64,000 nucleotides of DNA from Mesaphorura yosii (lineage: Eukaryota; Arthropoda; Collembola; Poduromorpha; Tullbergiidae): assembly GCA_009869945.1 (NCBI GenBank), contig WIXG01000103.1:1-64000 (forward strand), read 5' to 3'. Of this stretch, positions 1-10,071 are shown in pieces (position 1 is the first letter of the stretch; every line of letters starts with the position of its first letter). The notes below the pieces were generated by a model, which worked only from the letters and a program-made list of their open reading frames with translations, ran no database searches and was not told the DNA's origin. A program made the translations under genes and the position numbers.

Positions 1-617
1 CCCCCCCCACAAACAAAAATTCGACTTGTTTCGTAATGTACTCACCGAGATCTTTCCAATGACACCTCATTCATTACATTTGGCGAGTGGGACCTATTCT
101 AGGATTAAGCCTGAGATAGAAATGAAACCATGTTAATTGTTGTAGTAGATCAAGCATGGAGTGACTATACAAACGCAGCTTGGAGCGAATCTGAAAGCAT
201 TGACGTTTTCGCTTACCAAGGTCAAGCAACCAACGAATACGAACCCATTGTACTCAAACTCCCTTCTCAATTTAAGTTCTACATCCTGCTGTATTGTATT
301 GTTTGCAGAAATTGGGGCAGATGTCAAAGAAAACAAAAGATTTCCGTACGTGCGTCCGGTCCGGTTTGTGTTGAAAATCAATAATGAACGCATTCATGGA
401 TCATCTCTAGAGAATTTCCTACACGTTACACCTGCAGTTTGTCAGCATCTAGCTAACATACGTGGAAGAAATCAATTTCCTTCTACGCTAAATAATAAAG
501 GTGACTTTCAGCTGATAGACTTTTCTGGCACAATGAATAGTTGAACAATAGAGTCCGGTGCTTTTCATCTTCTACCCTCTATGTAACTATGTGGAGTGGA
601 TACGAAGTGTAACTTAC

Positions 618-1281
618 CATCCAACATTTCTCGCATGTGTTTTGCTGAAATTTCTGTGTATTCATAAGAAACATTATTAGGAATACGGATAACACAGTCA
701 CCAATAAATGCCGCTAAACGCTATCTCATATTCGCACATACCAAGTAAACTTTCTTCAATTGCTGAACCCGCATTGTTGATACAAATGTCGACACCACCA
801 TGTTTCGTCTGAATCCACGTGAACATTGTCTCAATTTCATCTTCTCTGGTTAAGTCGCATTTGTATGCATGTAATTTCCCTGGGTATTCCAGTTTCTCAC
901 ATTCTTCGGCAATTTGCTGATAAGACAGAGACCCGGTTTTAAATTATTTCTTCAACAGGAGCCTGTAGGTGCGTCTGACTAGGCCCACTTGAAATTCCAT
1001 ACCTCTATTTTGTGTTTTCTCCTTGCACATGAAATTACGATTAGTCCTTCTTTCACCAACCGCCTGCAAATTTCTGAACCAACTCCTGAAACCAAGATTA
1101 CATATAGATGAAAAACACACTAGAAACCAGCATTTACAACAGCTGATTACCTGCACTGCCGCCAGTGACGAGTGCCTGGAAATAGAACCAACAACAATAT
1201 TGCGACCCCCAGCATTTTTCATTTCACAGTATGAGTGAACAGATTCATTACCACTTTGTCCTTCCATCTGGAGAGGTCCAT
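618..1281 (-). CDS. Short-chain dehydrogenase/reductase, DHRS11-like (5' half; runs off the left edge)
   Basis: Classical SDRs are NAD(P)H-dependent oxidoreductases acting on carbonyls or alcohols; the closest family I recognise is DHRS11 / insect farnesol-dehydrogenase-like. Reading leftwards, the coding exons are 1281-1252, 1175-1151, 1085-1003, 916-742 and 653-618, all with GT-AG introns (76, 65, 86 and 88 bp). They join to 116 codons plus one base. The product begins MDLSRWKDKV. The dinucleotide-binding motif TGGSAGVG (TGxxxGxG) lies near residues 14-21, a basic ARRK stretch near 38-41 suggests NADPH preference, CDLTREDE is the usual acidic turn, and GVDICINNAG carries the NNAG motif. The fifth exon (EISAKHMREMLD) has exactly the length expected before the DVNV strand. 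The YxxxK catalytic pair and the C-terminus are not found at 1-617, so they must lie beyond the window. The start at 1281 is chosen because family members begin about ten residues before VALVTG; the frame stays open upstream to 1497, and a 5'-UTR acceptor may sit near 1358. Confidence 0.85.
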
Positions 1282-2623
1282 CACTTTAATCTTCTTGACT
1301 TCGTCCGCGTCGTCGAAGATTTCAATCTCCTCCACGTGTCCGTTCGTCCGGCGAGTCACTTGAAACAAAAACAAAGTCAAGAACCAACTCGTAGTACAAC
1401 AACAACAATAGTGCGATGGCCTGAAGTGATCGTGGACAGAGTCAAACTGGAAATGAATGAGAAGCTGCTTACTACGCAAATAATATGGTGTAAACAAGGA
1501 GCCAAGAGCGAAGAGCCAGACAGACGAATTTACTCAGCCGAGGAGTATAAAGGTTTAAAATACCACGAAACACACCAATTTTGATGATGGGTTTTTTCTT
1601 GTCTCTGTCTCGCTTTAGTATTTAGTTGGAACGTTGGAAGTTGGTTTTCATTTTCAGTTCACACTTCACACGTTCCGTCTACAAAGCAATTCGGGTCATG
1701 TAGCACACTTTCCATTGAACTCATCAAGATGTAGAACAAGACAGTAGAGTCAAACCTAATACGGCGTCTGCTTCCCTGGAATCTATCACTGGAGATCTAG
1801 AATATTTTAGACCTTGAAACTTGAATCCAGCTTCCTCTTTTGTTGAATTGCTGTCTCGTCGCTGTTGTGTTGTGATGAGCGTAAGAGCCTTGACAAACAG
1901 ACTGACTAAAGAGAAGATATGAAGAACACTGAACAGCCGTACCTCAGCCCGTGGAAGTGGAAGATTTTCTGTGGTGTCGTGAGAGAATTGCGCTACGCTC
2001 TTCCAATCATGTTTGTGGTGTATTTAACTGGAGTACATAAGTATGAACCTACGCCTACGTGATGCAATGATGAGACTGCTTTATGATGATTGTATGCAAC
2101 GGCAGATGATTATGGCTGTTTACAAAAAGTGTCCCTCGGCCCATTCAAGATTCAAAGTCCAACTGAACACACACTTTTATGGCTCCTAGTTCACACTCGA
2201 GCTCAAGCTCTAGTGAAGTTTACATGAATGAAGGTATAAAAATGGAATATCAGTTACAAGGCAATTGAACATTGGACCCAAGTTGTCAAGCTATTGGCTT
2301 TGTATCTCTGTAATGAATTATGAATACGCAATGATAATTCTCCTGGGACGAAGAAGGCGTCTTGTAGACATGTGTTACGCACAAGTATGGCTTTGTAATT
2401 AGCAATGCCGTCCAGCACTACAGGAAGGAATGCAACCTGATAAATTAAATCTCTTACAATCAAGAGATACACAAGTCCTGTGTGTCCACGCGACAAGAAT
2501 GTGCTGAACATGCACAAGTCAATTTATGTGAATGAGCCGAAAACTGTTAGAAACTGCAATCCTGTTTCTATTCATCCTCATATTTCATAGAGATATGATA
2601 TTCCCATTATGATATTTCATAAT
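1282..2623. other. Intergenic region upstream of the SDR gene
   Basis: The first part (to about 1500) is probably 5'-UTR or promoter of the minus-strand SDR gene, with a possible UTR splice acceptor near 1358 on the minus strand. In the rest, AT-rich DNA without a supported gene, I see only chance ORFs. The SDR gene and ETFB are divergent, with about 2.2 kb between their start codons, so this stretch separates two promoters. Confidence 0.5.
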
Positions 2624-3054
2624 GGGACCACCGGAAATTTGCCGATAATAAATTGCGTTGCGAAGCTTGAAAAATTGTTCTAATCGACTTGCACTGCACG
2701 TTCAGGGCGTCCGTCAGGGCATTATACTCTTAACTTTGACAAGCCTAAAAAATTCTCAGGCTGTTCAGGGGGAAAGCCCTGGAGAAACCGTGGAGGGGAC
2801 CTATGTACCGCCACTGAGGTCAGACAAACTTCGACAGCTCCGGACGGATAAGTGGGAGCTGGCTGCGGCAATTTGGGCCAGAGCAACCAGTTGCCGAGCT
2901 CGGGCTGGTTTGTGCTACGGGCCCTAGCACAAATGTGGTCGGAAGTCCCGCGTCAGCCGAGAACGCCTCCCTGGCTGACAGATGCAAAGGGCTGCACGGG
3001 AGCGGTCTGTATGCACTCTGCACACCTTCGGGTGACCGAGAGCTCCCACATCAC
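2624..3054. repeat. GC-rich insertion-like block flanked by an 11-bp direct repeat
   Basis: This 431-bp stretch is clearly GC-richer than its surroundings, especially from about 2690 on. It is bordered by identical copies of TATTTCATAAT at 2613-2623 and 3055-3065, which could be a target-site duplication. There are no terminal inverted repeats and no poly(A) tail. Inside are short self-complementary stretches, such as GTGCTA/TAGCAC around the GGGCCC near 2911-2929, and a GGGGGAAAGCCC run near 2768. It could be a truncated retroelement, a retrocopy of a structured RNA, or unusual single-copy DNA. I compared it by eye with RNase P, RNase MRP, 7SK and SRP RNA cores and found no convincing match. 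An 11-bp repeat at this spacing can arise by chance in 64 kb; the coincidence with the composition change is the better evidence. Confidence 0.35.
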
Positions 3055-3065
3055 TATTTCATAAT

Positions 3066-3513
3066 CTTGAATTGCAATCAAGAATTCAAGACTGCAAGAC
3101 ATTGAGGACCATATGTATTTTGTTTTAGCATTGCATCAAATGATAAAATCATTTATCATTCATCGAATTTAAGTCAGAACTCTTTAACTACTTTAACTCT
3201 GTCGCCCTCGTCATTTTGCTTTGGTTTTGGTTTGGTTTCAAAGTGTCAGATCCACTTAGGATGTAATCGTTCGCATTCGAACAGGCCCAGTTGCAGTTGA
3301 ACAAGAAAAACCAATCGGTTCGGCTCTATGCTCAATCCTCGGAATTCTCTTGCTAAAGTGCCAACTCTTGAAAAAATTTTATTGCACTTTGGTCGTGTCC
3401 GTGAACTTTGATCGTATCAATCAGACCATCGTCACACAGGACGGCCACTGCTGCAAACAGAAATTAGTCGATTTTTGATTTGTGAATTCCTGTATCTTAA
3501 GAGTATTATCAAC
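3066..3513 (+). promoter_or_regulatory. ETFB upstream region and 5' UTR
   Basis: This is the promoter-proximal stretch of ETFB. I see no clear TATA box at a usual distance from the start codon. Nothing else is recognisable. A short hairpin (AAAGTGCCAA near 3355 with TTGCACTTT near 3382) is too small to be a microRNA precursor. Confidence 0.35.
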
Positions 3514-4612
3514 ATGGCCTCTCTACGAGCTTTAGTTGGAGTGAAACGTGTCATCGATTACGCTGTTAAGGTACGGTACAATATATCAAGACGGATTTAT
3601 TAAACTTGGAATTATTAATTAATTATTGGAATCTTTGTGTTACAACAATCAAGTCCTTTTTACCATATCAATACACAGGTCCGCGTTAAGCCCGACAAGA
3701 CCGGCGTAGTTACTGATGGCGTAAAACATTCAATGAACCCATTCGACGAAATTGCTGTTGAAGAAGCTGTTCGCCTTAAGGAGAAGAATGTGGTATCTGA
3801 GATTATTGCGGTGTCCGTCGGCCCGGCCCAATGTCAGGAGACTCTTCGTACCGCATTGGCTATGGGCGTTGACAAGGCCATCCACGTAGAAGTCGGTTCA
3901 CCGCAATATGACACGTGTCAGCCATTGCATGTTGCAAAATGTTTCGCGAAATTAGCTAAGGATCTCGATGTCAACATGATAATTCTTGGCAAACAAGTAA
4001 GTTCCCTAAAGCGCAGTGATACAGAATTGCTGACAAGAGACTAATGCATAATTGAATTAACTGCATATTCCAGGCAATTGATGATGATTGCAACCAGACT
4101 GCGCAAATGACGGCAGCAATATTAGATTGGCCTCAAGCAGTCTTTGCGTCGAAGGTTGGTCTGGATAGTGGAAGTGCTTTGCATTACGAACGGTACTCAT
4201 TAAGAATTTTTAACCCGTTTTGGTTTTACCTTTTAGGTGGATCGTGACGGGGACAAGCTTACTGTCATGAGGGAAGTCGATGGTGGAATGGAAACCATCA
4301 AGGTGAAATTGCCAGCAGTTATATCGGCGGATCTTCGATTGAACGAGCCACGTTATGCAACATTACCAAACATAATGAAGGCAAAAAAGAAGCCGTTAGA
4401 AAAGAAAACTCCACAGGATTTGGGCGTCGACTTAAGTCCACGAATTCAGGTGAGAGTGCTTTTTTGCATACTCATTTGTCGGCACTTCAAAATTCCATCT
4501 TTTTGAATTTCAGGTTGTTTCTGTTCAAGATCCGCCAACTCGGCAAGCTGGTGCTAAAGTAGCCGATGTGGATGAACTTATTTCTCGTCTCAAAGCGTTA
4601 GGTCGAATTTAA
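3514..4612 (+). CDS. ETFB: Electron transfer flavoprotein subunit beta (five exons, complete)
   Basis: ETF is the mitochondrial-matrix heterodimer that takes electrons from acyl-CoA and other dehydrogenases and passes them to ETF:ubiquinone oxidoreductase; the beta subunit binds AMP. Coding exons are 3514-3570, 3679-3996, 4074-4154, 4237-4449 and 4514-4612. All introns are GT-AG, phase 0 and 64-108 bp long. The product is 255 residues, the usual size for the family. Recognisable blocks are [17 protein letters not shown] at the N-terminus, [18 protein letters not shown] near 41-58, the [17 protein letters not shown] block near 121-137, the ETF-beta signature REVDGGME...KLPAV near residues 164-180, and [15 protein letters not shown] near 190-204. 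The last is the recognition-loop lysine cluster that is methylated in vertebrates. The C-terminal LGRI is typical. ATG 3514 has A at -3. Identification rests on end-to-end similarity to the family. Confidence 0.97.
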
Positions 4613-4807
4613 GTTAACATTCGATCATTTTAACTCTAGGCATTAGGTACAAATGATAAAATATATTTTTCAAGTCAAAATTGTCACCTAACTTGAAGAG
4701 TCTGAAAATTGTTCTTTGTGGTGTGTAATCATTATGGAATTTTGTTCTGATCGCGGAAGGAGGTAGAAGTAAAGGTGAAACGTGAAATCATGAATCACAC
4801 ATTAGAA

Positions 4808-4813
4808 TTTATT
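4808..4813 (-). terminator. Poly(A) signal candidate for the C14orf119 homologue
   Basis: The plus-strand TTTATT here reads AATAAA on the minus strand, about 520 nt after the stop. A variant ATTAAA (minus strand, 5008-5003) is nearer to the stop. If the distal signals of both genes are used, the two 3' UTRs overlap by more than 200 nt. Confidence 0.3.
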
Positions 4814-5026
4814 TCCTGGACTATTTGCATCAATTAAACATCGGCTACGAGTACGCTGCAAAAGTCCTGCGCACATAATTATAGCTATTCAATTCTGAGA
4901 TCCTAAAGTCATCTAATTATTGCATTGCGAAATATAGGAAACATCAACATAGGAATTTAGCATACGGGCTGATCAATGAGCAAGGAATGCATTCGTCTGT
5001 CTTTTAATGTCATCGCTCATCACTGC

Positions 5027-5036
5027 AATAAATAAA
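5027..5036 (+). terminator. Poly(A) signal candidate for ETFB
   Basis: Two overlapping AATAAA hexamers (AATAAATAAA) lie about 415 nt after the ETFB stop. Other A-rich variants lie closer (near 4655), so the actual cleavage site is uncertain. Confidence 0.4.
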
Positions 5037-5333
5037 ACTTGAGCTTTTAAGTAGTATCGTACACGTCATGAGATGACTGAACATTAAAAATGTAAATGTA
5101 ATGTGTATTGTCTTTTCTAAGTAGATACTTGACAAACTACCTATTACTGATTACAAAAATGAGCAAGTAAGTTTACAGTAATACTAGCGATTGCATTAAT
5201 CTGCCTTGTCTGGAATGATAGCAAGGAATATTTTGTTGAATCAGTTAAATGACTCTGTTGGGACTGGAATGGGAAGCTGCCTCCAGTTGCACACGAAACA
5301 AGCGATTTTAAGTTGCAATAATTCTCTTGATGA

Positions 5334-6225
5334 TTAGATAATTTCATCGTTGTCTTCCTCAATCACGAGGACACCATCGCCACTTCCGACCGGAACTCTT
5401 TGCGGCTCACTTGTCTTCGATGCGCTATTGGAATCTTCATTTGCCAGTTTGGCTTCCGCCGCCGCTTCTTCAACATGTCCATTCCCTACACTGTGGACAG
5501 CCAAATCAACTCTGACGGCGGTTGTAGTTGTAATATTTGACACAATATGGTCATTGATAACATCAGAAGCTGGGGTAGCTTCAGCTTTTAGTTCATCACC
5601 ATTCACGTAGTTACTGATAATGGCAAGGAATTCTTCGTCTCCCTTCTTGCGATTCCCGGCAAGTTCCTCTTCAACACCCACCCAAAATTTTGGGTCACTA
5701 TCCTTTACCGATGCCGTGAAGGCATCTTTGTCGTCTGGCTTCCAGGAATCCCACCACTCATTAAACAGCTTCGTCTGATAGGCAAGAAACCTCCAGGTTA
5801 GAGCTTGAATTCAGTGGGTACATATAAAGGATTGGATTGGAATTAAGGGTAAGCAGAAAATTCTAAGTCCCAGAACACATGGGACTGCATGGAATAGGTT
5901 ATCACCAACACAACACAGGCTAACATTGTGAAGTAATACGCACTGTGGGCAAGTGCGGTTTTCCTCACCCTTAACTCCAATTTAACCCATATAAAGTCCA
6001 ATGTGAACCCACCTGACACGCAAAAAGCGATGGTGGTCGGCCTGAGGCGTCGGCACTGTTCGCATTAAGGTTTTGGATTCCATTCGCCAGCAATCCGTTA
6101 ATGAAATGTGACGGGTTTAGCTTGTGCACGATGATTTGCATGAAGTCTTCTTTTTGGCACTCGCTCCAAGTGCGGAACCATTGTATGAGGAAACGCTGTT
6201 GTTCGGCGACGGTGTACGTACCCAT
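5334..6225 (-). CDS. C14orf119: C14orf119 homologue (DUF4508 family protein), two coding exons
   Basis: A conserved animal protein family with no established biochemical function. Coding exons on the minus strand are 6225-6013 (71 codons) and 5774-5334 (146 codons plus stop), separated by a 238-bp GT-AG intron in phase 0, giving 217 residues. Family hallmarks visible are an N-terminal helical stretch with WFRTWS at 16-21, the RPPSLFACQ block ending at residue 71 exactly at the splice junction, then LFNEWWDSWK (WW at 78-79) and DPKFW near 98-102. Human C14orf119 is about 140 residues. The first 115 residues here match it; the remaining ~100 form an Ala/Glu/Thr-rich, low-complexity tail ending EEDNDEII that the human protein lacks. 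The start at 6225 gives MGTYTVAEQQ, matching the family's start of the conserved region. A 5'-UTR intron and a uORF lie just upstream. Confidence 0.88.
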
Positions 6226-6257
6226 TTCAGGTGTTTATTGACAAATTGATGCGAGAA

Positions 6258-6318
6258 CTACCAATTTCAGGGCAAAAGAAGGAACCAATTAATGACAGCC
6301 GGAAGTAACTGTACTTAC
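6258..6318 (-). other. 5'-UTR intron of the C14orf119 homologue
   Basis: On the minus strand a strong donor (G|GTAAGT, intron beginning at 6318) and a fitting acceptor (TTGGTAG at 6258) bound a 61-bp intron 33 nt upstream of the start codon. Size and position match other small introns in this window. Predicted only. Confidence 0.5.
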
Positions 6319-6319
6319 C

Positions 6320-6355
6320 TTACACAAAGTTGCGAAAGAAGGATACAACTTTCAT
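6320..6355 (-). CDS. Upstream ORF, 11 codons, in the 5' leader of the C14orf119 homologue
   Basis: ATG at 6355 opens a short frame (MKVVSFFRNFV) that stops at 6320, one base before the proposed 5'-UTR splice donor. Because start and stop are in the same leader exon, splicing would not change it. It could lower translation of the main frame by uORF-mediated control. Whether this exon is transcribed is not known from sequence. Confidence 0.3.
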   Translation of the reverse strand: MKVVSFFRNFV

Positions 6356-6375
6356 AATGCCGGGGGTGTTTTCCC

Positions 6376-9129
6376 TGAATTAGTAATACGGTCGAATTTC
6401 ACTTCTCTTCGTTCCACCATCGACAGATGGAGATGAAACGGTCATTTTTGTAATGAAGCCGAATCTCATCTCATCTGACTGCACTTAGAGTAGAAATATT
6501 CTCTTCTTGTGCCACTGTGCCACGGTATTGATGTTGATGACATTACTCTCTGTAATTAAACCTGACCGACCTTATGAAGTCTGCTCTTCAGATTCAGATT
6601 ACATTTTCAGGCTTTCAATACGTGAATTCAACAGATTGATCAGACAAAAGCAGAATCATGATGAAGCAGATAATAATTAACTTTCCAGACTGGGCGAGAT
6701 GAGACAAATGTCTGGCGGATTGTTGCTTGGAGTTTCGGGCCTACGCGAAATTATAGTTTCCTGTGTATGTGGACGAAATGAACACGGAGTCAATGACACG
6801 CAATGCTTGCAGATTGCGTAATTACGTGGTCACCTGTTCGATCGCCATTTCCGGTGCTTTGAAGTGCACCTGCTACTTGGAATTTTGTCCCACTTGATTA
6901 CAGGTTGTTACAGTCATGGAACTATGAGCTAACTAGGTTTAGCAATGATGTCTGCAATAAATGGCGTCGTGGAACAGGTTCTTTCCGTCTGCAATTCTGA
7001 TAGGGGACCGTAATGACAATGATGTTGTGTATGTTGCAGTTTACGAAAAAAGAATCCCAAAGAAAATTGTAAGCATAAAAGGACTTGTTTTTACGAAGCC
7101 TCAAAATCCGAGCGATGATAATAAAACTGACCTGAGAAAAAAGAACAAACTCTCATTATAAATGAGTTCGAGAAGCAGGTGCGTCCGCATCCTAATTTCG
7201 GCATATAATTCCTCTGCTTTTGCTTCGTTTTGACGAGATTTTTACTAAGACGCAGAATCTCACTTGACTTTCCTATTTTATCAAGAATTGAGCGCCAAAC
7301 AGCTATGATTTACATCTTCGTTTCATGGCGAACAATTAAATGATAGAGTTCGAGGATGTAATAAACGTAATTTTTACCCCCTCTCTCAAAATTGTCTGGA
7401 TTGCATACTATTTTGAACAGTGAGGAAGTATAATCCACATGTACTTTCGACTCGGTCAATCGTCAAAACTGGTAGCAAATGGCAAATGTACTGGAACAGT
7501 GAAATCAGCTAAAATCTTTAAACCTCATGTTTTAAAGTAGCTTGCACAGCTTTCTCGCACGTCGCACACTGCATCGTCAGTCGTCTGCGCATGTGCGTTT
7601 GCTATTTGCTTTCCTATTCAAGAAATGTCGTGTAGTAGGATAAAGTTAAGTCAACTGAAATGTTGATGTAGTAAAATAAAGTTTATATTAAGAATCGTGG
7701 AATACGAGAAGATGTGAACATGTGTTTAGAAAAATAGATGGGAAAAAAGTTAACTTGTTCCTTTGGCTGCATGACTGACTTGATTTTTTAACTCTACTCA
7801 TCTTGTATTCTTCTTCTCCAGGACCAGGATGAAAAGAAGTTGGAAAAGAGCAGCAAAAGCACATCATTTAAGTCTTCATGACTTGAAGCTTTCTTCAGAA
7901 GACTTCAACTTTGGTCGTCGCAACAGTGCACACTCATTTTTTGTGCTTTGTATGTGTGCTGCATAAGTAATTTAGTTAAGAAGAAAGAACATCCAACATC
8001 GTGATGAGACCGAGACAGAATTGCTGCGCTCATCAGACTAAATAAGAAGAGACTTGCGAAGGACTTCTTGTCCGCGCGGTCGTGGCCGTGGCAGTAACAT
8101 TATAATGGTAATTTTGGTAATGGTTTTTATTTTTTGTACGCCAAGATTGCATTTATAGTAAATTGTAATGTGGTCATACAACTTGCGTAACTTGCCAGGA
8201 GTTGGAGGGAAAAGATTTAATAGTTGGATAACCCTTTTCTTTCTCCTGCACTGCATTTTCCATTGTCCTGTCGCTATGTCCGTGTGCAGTGTCCTATCAC
8301 TAATATTTGTTGACCAAGCAGAAGTTCTACGCTGCTTCTTCTTGTTCATGCAAGCAAAATAAAACTATCGTCATTATCGTGGGCATTTTCTTAAGATTTA
8401 CTTCGATTATAAACCGAACCATGGCCTTAGCCTTGAAGGAGACGCGGACACGGATGGCAACGATTCCTTCTCAAGGATCTCTCCACAGTCCAAACCACGA
8501 CGAGCACCGATTTTTTATGCTGCTGTGCTGAAACAAGAAACCGGTTCATCATAATCAAATATAAATACTCTACGTGGAAAGACCCGGACTGAACTACGCT
8601 GTCTCTGCGGGTAATTTCTTCGTGGCCTTCTATTTATTTTAATCATCGTCAGGCAAGTCAGGCGACTTCTCCAGCAAGTGGAAGAGCGGAGATTGGTTCG
8701 CACTTTTCTGGGCCCTGCACGGCATGGCACAGCTGTTTCCTCATAATAATTGCACATCCAGTTTCAGGCACCAGCAGCACCGGCGGATTGAGACCCAGGC
8801 GGTACAGGAGATTAGGAAAGTGTACTACGATCTCCCCTTGCTTAGTGGTAATCATAACAAACGATGTAGATTTGAATTTATTACGAAAAAGCAAAGTCTA
8901 TCGTCGAATCGGCCTGACGCTGTTGCATGGACTGGCGAAACAATGGCAGGGAAAGATCCTACACCAGAAGATGCACTGCACGCGAATGAGTAGACGAAGG
9001 AGAGAGAGAGATAAGATTAGATGGAAAGGGATTACAGTAATTCATCAAACTTTAATTTTGAATAATTTTTAGAATGAATTTTTTCACTCTATTTTTACTA
9101 CAGAGCCCGCAGTGCATTATCGCCATCGC
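6376..9129. other. Intergenic, no supported gene
   Basis: The first few hundred bases should contain the promoter of the C14orf119 homologue. The remainder is AT-rich sequence with only short overlapping ORFs in several frames (longest about 100 codons) that show no family motif, no codon bias and no consistent splice structure. I checked 8.6-9.0 kb for a histone-like frame because of an EIRKVYYDLPL stretch, and rejected it. Confidence 0.5.
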
Positions 9130-9166
9130 GCACTATGGGACAGGGTTGGGTAAAAAATGGAATAAA
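9130..9166 (+). repeat. Left terminal inverted repeat of the Transib-like element
   Basis: It contains heptamer CACTATG, then 14 bp, then A-rich nonamer-like AAAAAATGG. The spacing is identical to that in the right end. Confidence 0.85.
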
Positions 9167-9492
9167 AGGGGGTACCGTATACCAAGATTTGAAATCTTAT
9201 TAGCCGAATCTGTTTATAAAAATGCGTCGATCGTGAAAATTTCATTCAAATCTGTTCATATCTCGCCCAGTAATGACAATATGATTCATGCACTTTCAAA
9301 GGAAATGCATCGGCACGGGCTTCGTTTCCTTTTTTGTGCTATTTTGTAGCGTCCAAACTAAGACAGAGACACATTTCTGATGTATTAGTCGTCCTCTACC
9401 AAAATCCTTCCCACGCCGTCCCCCTCCCATTTTGCTCTTGAAATATATAAGTTCAAAGTCCTGCAATCGAGATCGTCTTTTTTCAAATTCAG

Positions 9493-9602
9493 TTATGAAT
9501 AAACAACCCAAGGAGGTTGTAAAGAGTTTAAAAGGCGCAATTTCGAAATTTTTTTATACTCCGAAACGACTTTTGCTGAAGTACTTCACTGTTGTACATG
9601 CA
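9493..9602 (+). pseudogene. Exon-like segment inside the Transib-like element
   Basis: A pyrimidine-rich acceptor (ending TTCAAATTCAG at 9492) precedes, and a GTAAGT donor (9603) follows, a 110-bp open segment with product MNKQPKEVVKSLKGA... and basic residues at the C-terminal side (YTPKRLLLKYF). Only this frame is open. I do not recognise the protein. It may be a remnant of the parental transposase or a captured host exon. Confidence 0.35.
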
Positions 9603-9667
9603 GTAAGTGGCTAGCTCCAGTTCAGAGTTCAGATTCGTTTCGTAGCTTGAGTGCTCAGAGATTCTAA

Positions 9668-9925
9668 GTTGCTCGAAAAACAAGTCGTGAAGATAATCTG
9701 AAGGACATTTTCTTTCGAGTGTTGGACGCTTCAGATCCTGTAATTTCTAATATTGGCATAGAGGACAGAATGGCTAAACGTAAGGGGTTACCAATTCCAC
9801 AGGAGGTGCAAGATTTGTTCTTAACCCTTGACGTGCCTCAGCCATTACAATGTACTTCGGATGACGATGAGGCGCCAGACAATACCGGATTTCAAGAAAC
9901 ATTACTTTGGAGAAAATTGAATTAA
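9668..9925 (+). pseudogene. Terminal-exon-like ORF inside the Transib-like element
   Basis: The frame is open for 85 codons up to a TAA stop at 9923-9925. It reads ...DNLKDIFFRVLDASDP, then VISNIGIEDRMAKRKG, then LPIPQEVQDLFLTLD, with an acidic DDDE stretch near the end. An AATAAA signal (10066-10071) follows 141 bp after the stop, still inside the element. This is the layout of a last coding exon plus 3' UTR. The composition is protein-like, but I do not recognise a family. It is either the 3' end of an internally deleted transposase gene or captured host sequence. No complete gene is present. Confidence 0.4.
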
Positions 9926-10065
9926 CAGACGAAATGAACGAAGTTGGCTTAATTAACCTTAGATTGTAACAACATTAAGGCTTAATAGTTATTTTGTCAG
10001 TTGACGACATATTTCAAGCCTTGTCAACTCATTTACATAAAATACTGAACGCCTTTCACTGCTAC

Positions 10066-10071
10066 AATAAA
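10066..10071 (+). terminator. Poly(A) signal within the Transib-like element
   Basis: AATAAA lies 141 bp after the stop of the internal ORF and about 100 bp before the right inverted repeat. Confidence 0.4.

Larger units (their letters stand above)
4613..5333. other. Shared 3' region of two convergent genes
   Basis: ETFB ends at 4612 (plus) and the C14orf119 homologue at 5334 (minus), so this 721-bp gap holds both 3' UTRs. Likely poly(A) signals are listed separately. No ORF here looks like a gene. Confidence 0.6.

Noticed and set aside
1-135. Candidate sixth SDR exon on the minus strand ending at a GTGAGT donor near 45
   Set aside because: After the CTATCTCAG acceptor all three frames reach stop codons quickly, and none encodes the expected DVNV strand or following helix.
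3355-3395. miR-92-like seed (TATTGCACT) with a complementary AAAGTGCCAA upstream
   Set aside because: Only the first nine bases match, and the stem is about ten pairs, far short of a microRNA precursor.
8640-9070. Possible histone H3/CENP-A or H2A-like pseudogene (an EIRK motif on plus; RAG and PVLLV on minus)
   Set aside because: Similarity is limited to a few residues scattered over different frames; no continuous alignment of the histone fold can be made.
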